A stretch of DNA of 64,000 nucleotides, taken from NCBI GenBank assembly GCA_004791255.1, contig SRUQ01000005.1:196710-260709 (forward strand), in the 5' to 3' direction. Position 1 is the first letter of the stretch. Every line of letters begins with the position of its first letter. Position numbers and translations under genes: made by a program. Below the pieces are notes generated by a model, which ran no database searches, was not told the origin of the DNA, and saw only the letters and a program-made list of their open reading frames with translations. This document shows positions 17,908 through 27,984 of this stretch, in pieces. Source of the stretch: a bacterium M00.F.Ca.ET.205.01.1.1 (GTDB taxonomy: Bacteria > Pseudomonadota > Alphaproteobacteria > Rhizobiales > Rhizobiaceae).

Positions 17908-18297
17908 ATGAGCAGCAACTACGAGGTCATCAAGGCGCACTACGCCGGCTCCGACACCAAGGATCTGGCGGCGATGATGGCGCCGGTCACCGACAAGACG
18001 GCGTGGACCGAAATGGCGGGCTTTCCCTATGCGGGCACCTATGTCGGTGCCGACGCCATCATAGCAGGCGTCTTCAAGCGTATCGGCGAGGAGTGGGAAG
18101 GCTACGCCCTGAAGGTCGACAGACTGGTCGACGGCGACACCACCATCGTCGGCATCGGCACCTATTCGGGCATCTTCAAAAAGACAGGCAAGGCGATGTC
18201 GGCGCGCGTCGTCCATGTCTGGGAAATGCAGGCCGGCAAGGCCGTCAGCTTCGAACAGTTCACCGATACCAAGCTGGTCGCCGCCGCGATGGGCTGA
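17908..18297 (+). CDS. SnoaL/NTF2-like small protein
   Basis: 129 residues from the ATG at 17908 (MSSNYEVIKAHYAGSDTKD). The N-terminal helix, the FPYAGTYVGADAI segment and the VVHVWEMQAGKAVSFEQF strand are typical of polyketide-cyclase/SnoaL and NTF2-like folds. Members often isomerise or bind small hydrophobic or sugar-like compounds. The tight spacing after the MoaF-like gene suggests a common pathway. The substrate is unknown. Confidence 0.78.
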   Translation: MSSNYEVIKAHYAGSDTKDLAAMMAPVTDKTAWTEMAGFPYAGTYVGADAIIAGVFKRIGEEWEGYALKVDRLVDGDTTIVGIGTYSGIFKKTGKAMSARVVHVWEMQAGKAVSFEQFTDTKLVAAAMG

Positions 18298-18361
18298 AGC
18301 ACTGGCGCTGTGAATGCGGGCTCGCCCTGATGCGCTGGCCCGATGAACCTGGGAGGATGGA

Positions 18362-19570
18362 ATGGAAATCAGTCTGAAGACAATGCTGGCCGGCCTAGCG
18401 CTATCAAGCGCGCTGGCGCTTGGCAGCGCGGGGGTGGCGAACGCCGGCGACATCGAAATCGTAATCGGCGCGCCGATCTCGCTTACCGGGCCGCTGGCCG
18501 GCGACGGCAAGGAACAGAAATGGGCCTATGAGCAGGCCGTCGCCGACATCAACAAAGCAGGCGGCATCATGGTCAAGTCCGCCGGCAAGAAGCTGCCGGT
18601 GCGCCTCGTCGTCGCCGACGACGAAAGCTCCGAAGGCAAGGTGGCGTCGGCTCTGGAAAACCTGATCAAGGTGCAAAAGGTCGACGCGCTGCTGTCGACC
18701 CATTCCGGGCCGATGAACATCGCCGGCGCCATCGTCGCCGAGAAGTACAAGAAGTTCTACATGATCACGACGGCCTTCCCCTTCGAATGGCAGCCGTTGA
18801 AGCTCAAATACTCGGCGTTGTTCTTCTTCCATCCTGGTCCCGGCGCCGAGGTGCCGTTCGAGGTCTGGGACAAGCTGCCGGCCGGCGAGAAGCCGAAACA
18901 CCCGGCTCTGGTCACCGAAGATTCGCCTGACGGCAAGGGCTTTGGCGGCGCCTTCCAGGCGGCGGCGAAGAAATACGGCTACACCTTTGCCGTCGACGAT
19001 CCCTGGGCGATCGGCGCCACCGATTATTCGGCGCTGATCACCAAGCTCAAGGCCGCCGACGTCGACGCCATGCTGGTGTTCGGCTCGCCCGCCGACACCA
19101 TCACGCTGCTGCGGCAGATGAAGGAGCTCGGCTTCTCCGTGCCATATTTCCACGGCTGGAAAGGCACCTGGACCGGCGAATTCCATGAAGCGCTGGGGCC
19201 GGACTCCGACTACATCATGACCGACGGCTTCTGGTCGGCAAGCTACCCCTACAAGGGCGCCAAGGAACTCGGCGAGCGCTACGAGGCCGAGTACAAGAAG
19301 GACTCCGTCACCGTCGGCGCCTTCTATGCCAATGCGCAAGTGTTGGCGCAGGCGATCGAGAAGGCCGGCAGCACCGACGCATCGGCGATCCACGACGCGA
19401 TCTTCGGCCACGAGTTCAAGGACACCGTGGTCGGCGACCTGAAATTCGACGAGACCGGCTTCGCGCTGATCCCGAGCGTCGCCACGCAATGGTGGCAGGG
19501 CAAACACCAGCTCATCTATCCGGACGGCAGCTGGACCTACAAGCCGGCCCCGGCCTGGGACAAGCGCTGA
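18362..19570 (+). CDS. Branched-chain-amino-acid-type ABC substrate-binding protein (LivK family)
   Basis: 402 residues with a signal peptide (MEISLKTMLAGLALSSALAL, cleavage near VANA-G). The mature part begins IEIVIGAPISLTGPLAGDGK, the type I periplasmic binding fold of the HAAT family. Start RBS is GGGAGGATGGA. The ATPases and permeases of the same system follow. LivK-type proteins of rhizobia bind many ligands besides leucine, such as amides, urea and aromatic acids, so the ligand here is open. Confidence 0.9.
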   Translation: MEISLKTMLAGLALSSALALGSAGVANAGDIEIVIGAPISLTGPLAGDGKEQKWAYEQAVADINKAGGIMVKSAGKKLPVRLVVADDESSEGKVASALENLIKVQKVDALLSTHSGPMNIAGAIVAEKYKKFYMITTAFPFEWQPLKLKYSALFFFHPGPGAEVPFEVWDKLPAGEKPKHPALVTEDSPDGKGFGGAFQAAAKKYGYTFAVDDPWAIGATDYSALITKLKAADVDAMLVFGSPADTITLLRQMKELGFSVPYFHGWKGTWTGEFHEALGPDSDYIMTDGFWSASYPYKGAKELGERYEAEYKKDSVTVGAFYANAQVLAQAIEKAGSTDASAIHDAIFGHEFKDTVVGDLKFDETGFALIPSVATQWWQGKHQLIYPDGSWTYKPAPAWDKR

Positions 19571-19640
19571 CAGGTGAGGGTTAGGGCGCTCGCGTGGGGA
19601 AGCACCCCTACGGGCGTCGGCGCTGCCCCCTGCTGGGCAT

Positions 19641-19666
19641 TTCTCCCCGAATGGTGACGGGGAGAA
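19641..19666. repeat. CTCCCC-type hairpin after the substrate-binding protein gene
   Basis: TTCTCCCCG-N8-CGGGGAGAA, a 9-bp perfect stem, lies 71 bases after the binding-protein stop and before livG. It resembles 38022-38048. Confidence 0.65.
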
Positions 19667-19741
19667 AGGGCTGGCCGCGGGGGCGGCGCCAACCTGCCAG
19701 CTTCCCAAACCAATCACATCCACCGGAGAAACGGAAACACG

Positions 19742-20459
<718 letters not shown>

Positions 20460-20479
<20 letters not shown>

Positions 20480-21182
20480 AGTAAGCGATCTCCAGGTCGC
20501 CTATGGCGACGTAGGCGCGCTGTGGGGCGTCTCGCTCCATGTCGACCCCGGCACCATTGTCGCCATCGTCGGCGCCAACGGCGCCGGCAAGACGACGCTG
20601 CTCAGAACCGTCTCCGGCCTGCTCAAGCCGAAAAGCGGCGATATCAGGCTGGCCGGCCAATCGCTGGTCGGCAAGGCGCCGCAGGAGATCGCCTCCATGG
20701 GCATCGCCCATGTGCCGGAAGGGCGCGGCCTGTTCCGCCAGATGACGGTGCTGGAGAACCTCGAGCTCGGCGCCTTCCAGCCCAAGGCGAGGCCGCGCAC
20801 GAAAGAACTGCTCGACAAGGCCTATGCGCTGTTTCCGCGCCTGAAGGAGCGCGTGCACCAGAAAGCCGGTTCGCTCTCCGGCGGCGAGCAGCAGATGCTG
20901 GCGATCGCGCGGGCCACAATGTCGGAGCCGTCGCTGCTGATCCTCGATGAGCCCTCCCTGGGGCTCAGCCCGCTGGTCGTGCAGCAGATGTTTTCGCTCA
21001 TCCAGACCTTGCACGGCCAGGGCGTCACCATCCTGCTCGTCGAGCAGAACATCCACCAGGCGCTGAAGGTCGCCGACTACGCCTTCGTGCTCAAGACCGG
21101 CTCGCTCGCCATGCAAGGCACCGGCGCCGAACTCATCGCCGATCCCGAAATCCAGAAAGCCTATATGGGCGTGTTGGAGTAA
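20460..21182 (+). CDS. ABC transporter ATPase, LivF type
   Basis: 240 residues starting with TTG at 20460 inside the end of livG. Walker A GANGAGKTT, an intact LSGGEQQMLAIARA signature and LLILDEP are present, as is the LivF segment HVPEGRGLF. No better ATG start exists near the homologous N-terminus. It couples with LivG to drive the LivHM channel. Confidence 0.9.
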
Positions 21183-21185
21183 TCG

Positions 21186-22079
21186 ATGTTCAACCTGCCC
21201 CCTCCCGACATCCTGCTCCAGCTCTCGCTCAACGGCGCGCTTGGCGGCGCCATGTATGGCGTCGCCGCGGTGGGCTTGAGCCTCATCTTCGGCACCATGC
21301 GGCTGATCTTCCTCGCCCAGGGTGCGATGATCATTCTCGCCGCCTATTTCGTGCGGGCGCTGTTCTATGGCCTCGGCATCGACCCGTTCCTGTCGCTGCT
21401 CATCGTCGTGCCGGTCGGCCTCGGCGTCGGCTGGCTGATGTATCAGGGCCTGTTCCGCAAGGCCGCCGCCGAGGAGGACCGCAACGTTTCGCTGCTGATC
21501 GCAGTCGGCCTGATGTTTCTGGTCCAGAACCTGATGACCGTCGTGTGGGGCGGCAACACCGCCGGCGTGGTGACGAGCTATACCGCGACCGGCATCGAAC
21601 TGCTCGGCGTGCGCACCTCGTTCACCCGCTCGATGGGCTTCCTGATTGCGCTCGCCGGCACCGGACTGGTGATGCTCTTCCTGCGCAAGACGATTGTCGG
21701 CAAGGCGGTGCGCGCCGCCTCGGAAGACATGGACGCGGCGACGCTGATGGGCATCAGCCCGCACCGCGTCAACGCCATCGCCTTTGCCATCGGCATCGCG
21801 CTTGCGGGGGCTGCCGGCGTCGCGGTGGCAACCACCTTTCCGTTCAACCCGTTCGCCGGCTTCATCTTCAGCCTCAAGGCGCTCGTGGCGCTGGCGCTCG
21901 GCGGCATCGGCAATGTCACCGGCGCGCTCGCCGGCGGCATCCTGCTCGGCCTGATCGAAGCCTATGTCCAGTTCTTCATCTCGGGCGGCTGGACGAACGC
22001 CATCGCCTACGGCGTGTTCCTCGCGGTGCTGATGTTCAAGCCGGAAGGCCTGTTCAGCCGGCCCTACAAGAAGGCTTGA
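21186..22079 (+). CDS. ABC transporter permease, LivH type
   Basis: 297 residues with about eight hydrophobic segments. LivH features include the N-terminal LQLSLNGALGGAMYGVAAVG and the cytoplasmic loop with KAVRAASEDMDAATLMGISP. It starts 3 bases after livF. Confidence 0.9.
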   Translation: MFNLPPPDILLQLSLNGALGGAMYGVAAVGLSLIFGTMRLIFLAQGAMIILAAYFVRALFYGLGIDPFLSLLIVVPVGLGVGWLMYQGLFRKAAAEEDRNVSLLIAVGLMFLVQNLMTVVWGGNTAGVVTSYTATGIELLGVRTSFTRSMGFLIALAGTGLVMLFLRKTIVGKAVRAASEDMDAATLMGISPHRVNAIAFAIGIALAGAAGVAVATTFPFNPFAGFIFSLKALVALALGGIGNVTGALAGGILLGLIEAYVQFFISGGWTNAIAYGVFLAVLMFKPEGLFSRPYKKA

Positions 22080-22082
22080 GAG

Positions 22083-23051
22083 ATGAGCAACGCCTTCAAA
22101 TGGATCGCCATTGTCGCCGTCGCGGCGCTCGCGCTGCTGCCGTTCGTGCCCGGTGCTGTCGACGCCTATTATTTCTCGTTCCTTTTCTTCGTCTTCCTCT
22201 ACGCCATCATGGCGCAGAGCTGGAACCTCGTCGCCGGCTATGGCGGCCAGATCAGCCTCGGCAGCCACGCCTTCTTCGGGCTGGGCGCCTACACCACCGC
22301 CATCCTGTGGAACGGTAACTATCTCTGGGGCTCGCTCTATGACGCCCATCCCGGCATCTATTATTTCGATCCGGTGACGATGGCGCTGGGCGGCGCGGTG
22401 GCCGCCTTTGCCGCCGCCATCATCGGCCTGCCGCTGCTGTCCAAGCTGCGCGGCGACTATTTCGCGCTTGGCACGCTCGGCTTCGGCGAGATCGTCAAGG
22501 TGCTGTTCGTCAATGGCGGCGACTTCACCGGCAGCGCCTTCGGCATCGTCGCGCCCGCCGGCATGTTCGACACACTGCGCCCGCATTATTGGGTCGCACT
22601 TGGGCTGATGGTCGCCACCGCGCTCGCCATCGGCGTCCTGATGCGCTCACGCTATGGGCTGGCGCTGATCGCCGTGCGCGACGATGAGATGGCGGCATCG
22701 GCCAACGGCATCGATGTTCTGAAGGTCAAGGTCGCCGCCTTCGCCGGCAGTGCCTTCATCGCCGGCGTCGCCGGCAGCCTCTACACCTTCTACATCTTCC
22801 ATGTCGGCCCGGACTCTGTGTTCGACCTCGACTGGATGCTCCTGCCGCTCATGATGACCGTGGTCGGCGGCACCGGCACGCTGCTCGGGCCAATCCTCGG
22901 CGCGCTGGTGATGTACGCCGTGTTCGACCTCGCACGCATTGTGGTGCCCGACTATCACCCGGTGATCTCGGGGCTGACGATCATTCTGGCGATGCTGTTC
23001 CTGCCGAAGGGGCTGATGCGCAGTTTTGCTGGGAGGGTGATGGTGGCTTAA
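22083..23051 (+). CDS. ABC transporter permease, LivM type
   Basis: 322 residues with about nine hydrophobic segments. The LivM signature SWNLVAGYGGQISLGSHAFF is near residue 45 and the EAA-like loop IAVRDDEMAASANGIDV follows later. It is the last gene of the liv-type operon, 3 bases after livH. Confidence 0.9.
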   Translation: MSNAFKWIAIVAVAALALLPFVPGAVDAYYFSFLFFVFLYAIMAQSWNLVAGYGGQISLGSHAFFGLGAYTTAILWNGNYLWGSLYDAHPGIYYFDPVTMALGGAVAAFAAAIIGLPLLSKLRGDYFALGTLGFGEIVKVLFVNGGDFTGSAFGIVAPAGMFDTLRPHYWVALGLMVATALAIGVLMRSRYGLALIAVRDDEMAASANGIDVLKVKVAAFAGSAFIAGVAGSLYTFYIFHVGPDSVFDLDWMLLPLMMTVVGGTGTLLGPILGALVMYAVFDLARIVVPDYHPVISGLTIILAMLFLPKGLMRSFAGRVMVA

Positions 23052-23126
23052 ACGGCTGAGATGGGCCGGAAGCCGAATATCCCTGCCGTCGATTAGCCGT
23101 CGACCCCTCTGCCTGTTCGTCAAGAA

Positions 23127-23579
23127 TTAGGTCAGTCGAGCCCGCGTTGTGCGCGGCGTCGCCAGGAGCAGGCTGGTTTCGCTGCCCGTTATGCCGGCTA
23201 TAAGCCTGATACGGCGCAGCACGGCATCGAAATCCGTCAGCGAGGCGGTGCCGAGCTCGACCACCAGATCCCAACGGCCATTGGTCGTGTGGATGGTGGA
23301 GACTTCGGGGAAGCCGCCCAGCGCCCGGACTACGCGGTCGGCGGCATGGCCCTCGATCTCGATCAGCATGATGCCGCGGATGCGCTGATCGACCGCGTCG
23401 GCGCGCAGCACCACGGTGTAGCCGATGATCTCGCCAGACCGTTCCAGCCGCTCCATACGCGCCCGGACCGTGGCGCGGGAGACGCCGAGATCGACGGCGA
23501 GATCGGACACGCTGCGCCTGGCGTCATGCCGCAGCAAGGTCACGAGGCGTTCGTCCAGCGCATCCATCCAAGATACCAT
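23127..23579 (-). CDS. Lrp/AsnC-family regulator
   Basis: 150 residues from the ATG at 23577-23579 (MVSWMDALDE); a second ATG four codons later is possible. The N-terminal helix-turn-helix reads RRSVSDLAVDLGVSRATVRA and is followed by a RAM ligand domain (ASLTDFDAVLRRIRLIAGI). It is divergent from arginase and ornithine cyclodeaminase with 123 bases between, so it probably controls arginine catabolism. The effector may be arginine or ornithine; this is inferred. Confidence 0.85.
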   Translation of the reverse strand: MVSWMDALDERLVTLLRHDARRSVSDLAVDLGVSRATVRARMERLERSGEIIGYTVVLRADAVDQRIRGIMLIEIEGHAADRVVRALGGFPEVSTIHTTNGRWDLVVELGTASLTDFDAVLRRIRLIAGITGSETSLLLATPRTTRARLT

Positions 23580-23702
23580 TTTGATCAGTTTCGCTGCCAG
23601 TATGATAGAGAATGCTTTCCGTATTGCCAAATCTGCCTGTTCATATCGCCGGCTCGCCGTGATCTTCTCCTGGCCATTCGAAATTTGGTCAGCGGGAAAA
23701 CG

Positions 23703-24635
23703 ATGCGTTGCAGAATCGTCGGAGCGCCGGTGCAGGACGGCGCTGGCAGAATGGGATGCGAGATGGGGCCGAGCGCGCTGAGGACGGCCGGGCTGGTTGA
23801 GGTGCTGTCCAGCCTCGGCCACGCTGTCGAGGATATGGGCGCCGTCCAGGCAATTCCGGTGCGCCGCGTCGTGCACGGCAACCTCGCCCTGAAGGCGCTG
23901 CCCGAAATATCGGCGTGGACATCCGCCATTGCCGAAGCCGCCTACGCGGCGAGCGAGAACGCCATGCCGATCTTTCTCGGCGGCGACCATTCGATCTCGG
24001 CCGGGACCGTGTCTGGCGTGGCGCGCCGCGCCGCCGAGACCGGCCGCCCGCTGTTCGTGCTGTGGCTCGACGCTCATCCGGATTTCCACACGCTCGACAC
24101 CACCGCCAGCGGCAATCTGCATGGCGTTCCGCTCGCCTACGCCAGCGGCCAGCCGGGTTTCAGCGGCTATTTTCCGGACCTGCCGGCAGCGGTCGATCCC
24201 AAGCGTATCTGCACCATGGGCCTGCGCAGCGTCGACCCGGCCGAACGCAACGCGCTCAACCAGGTGGGCGTGACCGTGCACGACATGCGCGCCATCGACG
24301 AGCACGGCATCGCGCCGCTGCTGCGTGCCTTCCTGGCGCGCGTGTCTGATGAAGACGGGCTGCTGCATGTCAGTCTCGACGTCGACTTTCTCGACCCGTC
24401 GATCGCGCCGGCTGTCGGCACCACGGTTCCCGGCGGTGCGACGTTCCGCGAGGCGCATCTGGTGATGGAGATGCTGTCCGACAGCGGCCTCGTCTCCAGC
24501 CTCGACCTGGTCGAATTGAATCCATTTCTCGACGAGCGCGGCCGCACCGCGACGCTGATGGTCGACTTGACGGCGAGCCTGATGGGCCGCCGCATCATGG
24601 ACCGCCCGACCCGCAGCCATTCCGGGAGCTTTTGA
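23703..24635 (+). CDS. Arginase (ureohydrolase family)
   Basis: 310 residues from the ATG at 23703. The manganese-site motifs of ureohydrolases are GGDHS at 93-97, DAHPDFH, and SLDVDFLDP. The Glu of the late LVELNPFLDE segment is also conserved. The N-terminal IVGAPVQDGAGRMGCEMGPS fits arginase rather than agmatinase. It hydrolyses arginine to ornithine and urea. It is 2 bases from the ornithine cyclodeaminase gene and divergent from an Lrp regulator. Confidence 0.87.
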   Translation: MRCRIVGAPVQDGAGRMGCEMGPSALRTAGLVEVLSSLGHAVEDMGAVQAIPVRRVVHGNLALKALPEISAWTSAIAEAAYAASENAMPIFLGGDHSISAGTVSGVARRAAETGRPLFVLWLDAHPDFHTLDTTASGNLHGVPLAYASGQPGFSGYFPDLPAAVDPKRICTMGLRSVDPAERNALNQVGVTVHDMRAIDEHGIAPLLRAFLARVSDEDGLLHVSLDVDFLDPSIAPAVGTTVPGGATFREAHLVMEMLSDSGLVSSLDLVELNPFLDERGRTATLMVDLTASLMGRRIMDRPTRSHSGSF

Positions 24636-24637
24636 TA

Positions 24638-25693
24638 ATGACCACGGCAAAACTGAACATCGTCCCCTTCGTCAGCGTCGACCGCATGATGAAGCTGGTG
24701 CTCGCCGTCGGCGTCGAGCGCTTCCTGACCGAGCTCGCCGGCTACATCGAGGACGACTTCCGGCGCTGGGAGCTTTTCGACAAGACGCCTCGCATCGCCT
24801 CGCACAGCCATGACGGCGTGATCGAGCTGATGCCGACAAGCGACGGGCAGCTCTATGGCTTCAAATACGTCAACGGCCATCCCAAGAACATGCGCCAGGG
24901 CCTGCAGACGGTGACGGCGTTCGGCGTACTTGCCGATGTCGGCAGCGGCTATCCGATGCTGCTCACCGAGATGACCATCCTGACGGCGTTGCGCACCGCC
25001 GCGACCTCCGCCGTCGTGGCCAGGCATCTGGCGCCGCGCGGCGCACGCACCATGGCCATCATCGGCAACGGCGCGCAGTCGGAATTCCAGGCCATCGCCT
25101 TCAAGGCGTTGACTGGCGTTGACCGGCTCAGGCTCTACGACATCGACCGGTCCGCCTCGCTGAAATGCGCCAGGAACCTGGCCGGCATGGGGTTCGACAT
25201 CACCATTTGCGAAACCGGACAGGAAGCGGTTGAAGGGGCCGAGATCATCACGACGGTTACCGCGGACAAGCAATCCGCCACTATTCTCACCGACAACATG
25301 GTCGGCTCCGGCGTCCACATCAACGCCGTCGGCGGCGATTGCCCTGGGAAGACCGAACTGCACAAGGACATCCTGCTGCGCTCCGATATTTTCGTCGAGT
25401 TCCCGCCGCAGACGCGCATCGAGGGCGAGATCCAGCAACTGGAATCAGATCATCCTGTTACTGAGCTCTGGCAAGTGATCGCCGGCAAGACGCAAGGCCG
25501 CCGGGATGCCAAGCAGATCACGTTGTTCGATTCCGTCGGCTTCGCCATCGAGGACTTTTCGGCGCTGCGCTATGTGCGCGACCAACTGCAGGCAACCGGC
25601 CTCTACGAAGAGCTCGATCTGCTGGCCGATCCGGACGAGCCGCGCGATCTGTTCGGCATGCTGCTGCGGGCAGCCATGCAGCCGGCCGCCTGA
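24638..25693 (+). CDS. Ornithine cyclodeaminase
   Basis: 351 residues from the ATG at 24638, with CGGGAGC upstream. The family features are GFKYVNGHPKN near 75, TALRTAATSAVVA with the catalytic region, and the Rossmann IIGNGAQSEFQ. It converts ornithine to proline and ammonia with bound NAD. Directly after arginase, it completes an arginine-to-proline route. Confidence 0.88.
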   Translation: MTTAKLNIVPFVSVDRMMKLVLAVGVERFLTELAGYIEDDFRRWELFDKTPRIASHSHDGVIELMPTSDGQLYGFKYVNGHPKNMRQGLQTVTAFGVLADVGSGYPMLLTEMTILTALRTAATSAVVARHLAPRGARTMAIIGNGAQSEFQAIAFKALTGVDRLRLYDIDRSASLKCARNLAGMGFDITICETGQEAVEGAEIITTVTADKQSATILTDNMVGSGVHINAVGGDCPGKTELHKDILLRSDIFVEFPPQTRIEGEIQQLESDHPVTELWQVIAGKTQGRRDAKQITLFDSVGFAIEDFSALRYVRDQLQATGLYEELDLLADPDEPRDLFGMLLRAAMQPAA

Positions 25694-25724
25694 GGCACGT
25701 CAAAGACCGTCGTTCACGTTGCCC

Positions 25725-26678
25725 TCAATGCACCACCGTCCGCACCCGCTCCCTCAGTTCCCGCGGCGCGACATCATACTTGCTCTTGAACGCCCGCGAA
25801 AAATGCGCGCTCGAATTGAATCCACAGGCAAACGCAATTTCCGAAATCGAGGCTGAGACGCGGGCAGCAGACAACAATTCATCCTTGCTGCGCTCCAGCC
25901 GCCTGTCCCAGACGAAGCGTTCCAGCGTCATGCCTTCGCCTTCGAAGGCGCGGTGCAGATAGCGACGGGAGCAGCCCATGTGGCGGGCTATGTCCTCGGC
26001 CGAGAGATTGCTGCGGGCGAGGTTGCCGTCGATATAGGCGACGATGCGTTCGCGCAGTGCTTCCAGCGGCGAGCGGCGGAAGTCCGGGGCCATCGGCTTG
26101 GCCTGGATCAGGCCGTTGACGAGCTGGATCAGGCTATCGCCGACGCGGCGGCATCCGGCTTCATCGAGCTTGTGCGCCTCGCCGATTGCCATCTGCATCA
26201 GGCCCGACACGATATGGGTCAGGCTATCGCCATTGCCGGGCAACGGCACCGGCGCCGAGAGCCGCGCCAGCGTCTCGTCGCCGAAGGTCGAGCGCGGCAC
26301 CTGCAGGATGAGCTGGTCGACATCGCTGAGGTTCTGCAGGGAATAGCTGCGCAGGGGATCGTAGATGATCGCCGCGCGCGGGCCGAGATCGACCGCGACC
26401 TGCTGCTGTTCGAAGCGGCTGCGTCCGCTGAGCTGCATCAGGATCTTGATCGAGTCGGGATCGAAACTGCGCCAGATGGCGCGGTCGCTGACCACCAGAT
26501 GCGATCTGGCCTTGATCTCGGACAGCCGGCAGGCACCGAGATGCACCGAAACCAGTTTCGGCAGCGACGGCTCCACGCCGCGCGAAAAACGCTGGGTGAT
26601 CGGGCCGAACAGCATCCGCGACGCGGACAGGAAAGCCTCGCCATCGGCGACGCTCATATGGTGGGCGGCAGCGTGCAT
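25725..26678 (-). CDS. AraC-family regulator with AraC_binding_2-type sensor
   Basis: 317 residues from the ATG at 26676-26678, chosen for its strong GAGGAGGAAACG ribosome site; upstream codons run into a palindromic repeat. The C-terminal ~100 residues carry two helix-turn-helices (AEDIARHMGCSRRYLHRAF and ISEIAFACGFNSSAHFSRAF). The N-terminal part resembles the sensor of FeaR-like regulators of amine or aromatic catabolism. It is convergent with the ornithine cyclodeaminase gene. Targets are not evident. Confidence 0.83.
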   Translation of the reverse strand: MHAAAHHMSVADGEAFLSASRMLFGPITQRFSRGVEPSLPKLVSVHLGACRLSEIKARSHLVVSDRAIWRSFDPDSIKILMQLSGRSRFEQQQVAVDLGPRAAIIYDPLRSYSLQNLSDVDQLILQVPRSTFGDETLARLSAPVPLPGNGDSLTHIVSGLMQMAIGEAHKLDEAGCRRVGDSLIQLVNGLIQAKPMAPDFRRSPLEALRERIVAYIDGNLARSNLSAEDIARHMGCSRRYLHRAFEGEGMTLERFVWDRRLERSKDELLSAARVSASISEIAFACGFNSSAHFSRAFKSKYDVAPRELRERVRTVVH

Positions 26679-26698
26679 CGTTTCCTCCTCCAGACCAG

Positions 26699-26742
26699 GA
26701 TCCCGAAAAGCGCGGACCGCTTTTGCAGGCATCATGCTCAAA
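26699..26742. repeat. Degenerate rhizobial palindromic element
   Basis: It reads GATCCCGAAAAGCG ... CGCTTTTGCAGGCATCATGC, a diverged version of the element at 42360-42405. It lies just upstream of the AraC-type gene. Confidence 0.5.
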
Positions 26743-26859
26743 CCAGAATTTCCCGTCTTTTTGCGGGATTGAGACGCACCGGCAGTGCCGATGCAACCGA
26801 CAAAGAAGTTAACATGCTAATTATCTCTGGCGCAACGGCGCAGATGAGAAGAGGCGGCA

Positions 26860-27828
26860 TCAGGCCGTAAGCGCACGGTCGGGATGTCTGACCTTCGTCG
26901 GCGTGACGCCGGTGTGCTCACGGAACACGCGGCTGAAATGGCCGGCACTGGTGAAGCCGCACCGGTAGGCGACGTCGCTGATCTGCAGGTCGCCGGCCTG
27001 CAGCAGCGACTTTGCGTAGTGCACACGCAGGGCGAGATAGGCAGCCATCGGGCTGATCCCCAGCTCGACGTCGAAAAGCCGCTCCAACTGGCGCCGCGAA
27101 CAGTTCGACTTGGCCGCAATCTCGGCGACCGGTACCTTCTCCTGCAGGCTGCTTTCCATCAACAGCAGTGCCCGCTTCACCGCACGGCTTGATGCCTCCG
27201 GGAACAGATCGCCGACGGGCTGTGCGTCGCGGATGTTGCGGATCCGATCAAGCACCAGGATCTTGGCGGCTTTTTCCGCGGCCTTATGACCGATGAACTT
27301 CGAGACGAAGTAGCCCGCGAGGTCGGCGGCGCCCGTGCCGCCGGCGCATGTCGAGCGGTTGCGGTCGACCGAAAACAGGCTGTCCGCATGGGCGTTCACG
27401 TCGGGAAACAGAGTGCGGAAATCCTTGATGTGAAACCAGCTGACGGCAGCACTGTAGCCGTCCAGCAATCCATACCGCGCCAGCACGAAGCTGCCCGTGC
27501 AAAGCGCCGTGATCGGCACGCCTTTCTCGGCGGCGCGCAGGAGAAATGCTTCCTTTTCCGAGCTCAGGCCACGGCTGGTGTCCAGCAGGCCGCCGACGAC
27601 GACGACATTGTCGAAATCCTCCGGGTTGCCGACAGCCTTGGTGGGCAGCAATTCGACACCGCAACTCGCCCTGATCGGCAGGCCGCGCTCGCCGACGATC
27701 TGCCAGTCGAATTCCACGCGCCGGCTGCGATCGCCTTCATCGCCCGCCAGCCGCAACGTGTCGATGAACAGAGACAGCGGCGACAGCGTGAAGTCGCGCA
27801 CCAGCAGGAATGCGAATTTCTTGGCCAT
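26860..27828 (-). CDS. GlxA-family regulator (DJ-1/PfpI domain + AraC helix-turn-helix)
   Basis: 322 residues. The N-terminal ~190 residues form a DJ-1/PfpI-like domain with the elbow ALCTGSFVLA. The C-terminal AraC domain has VAEIAAKSNCSRRQLERLF and ISDVAYRCGFTSAGHFSRVF. Members include ArgR/CdhR-type regulators of arginine and carnitine catabolism. It lies 156 bases downstream of the ammonia-lyase homologue on the same strand and may regulate that gene. Confidence 0.85.
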   Translation of the reverse strand: MAKKFAFLLVRDFTLSPLSLFIDTLRLAGDEGDRSRRVEFDWQIVGERGLPIRASCGVELLPTKAVGNPEDFDNVVVVGGLLDTSRGLSSEKEAFLLRAAEKGVPITALCTGSFVLARYGLLDGYSAAVSWFHIKDFRTLFPDVNAHADSLFSVDRNRSTCAGGTGAADLAGYFVSKFIGHKAAEKAAKILVLDRIRNIRDAQPVGDLFPEASSRAVKRALLLMESSLQEKVPVAEIAAKSNCSRRQLERLFDVELGISPMAAYLALRVHYAKSLLQAGDLQISDVAYRCGFTSAGHFSRVFREHTGVTPTKVRHPDRALTA

Positions 27829-27984
27829 CCGTTTAGGCTACTCGCGTTCGTTTCCGTCTTGGACGGGGATGACGATCATACTGCAAAGTTCAGACACACG
27901 TTAAATCGTATGCCTGGTCGCCTTGGGGGTCAAAAATCGACCTGCTATCTCCGATAGCCGACGAAATGGAACCCGGCCACCGGC

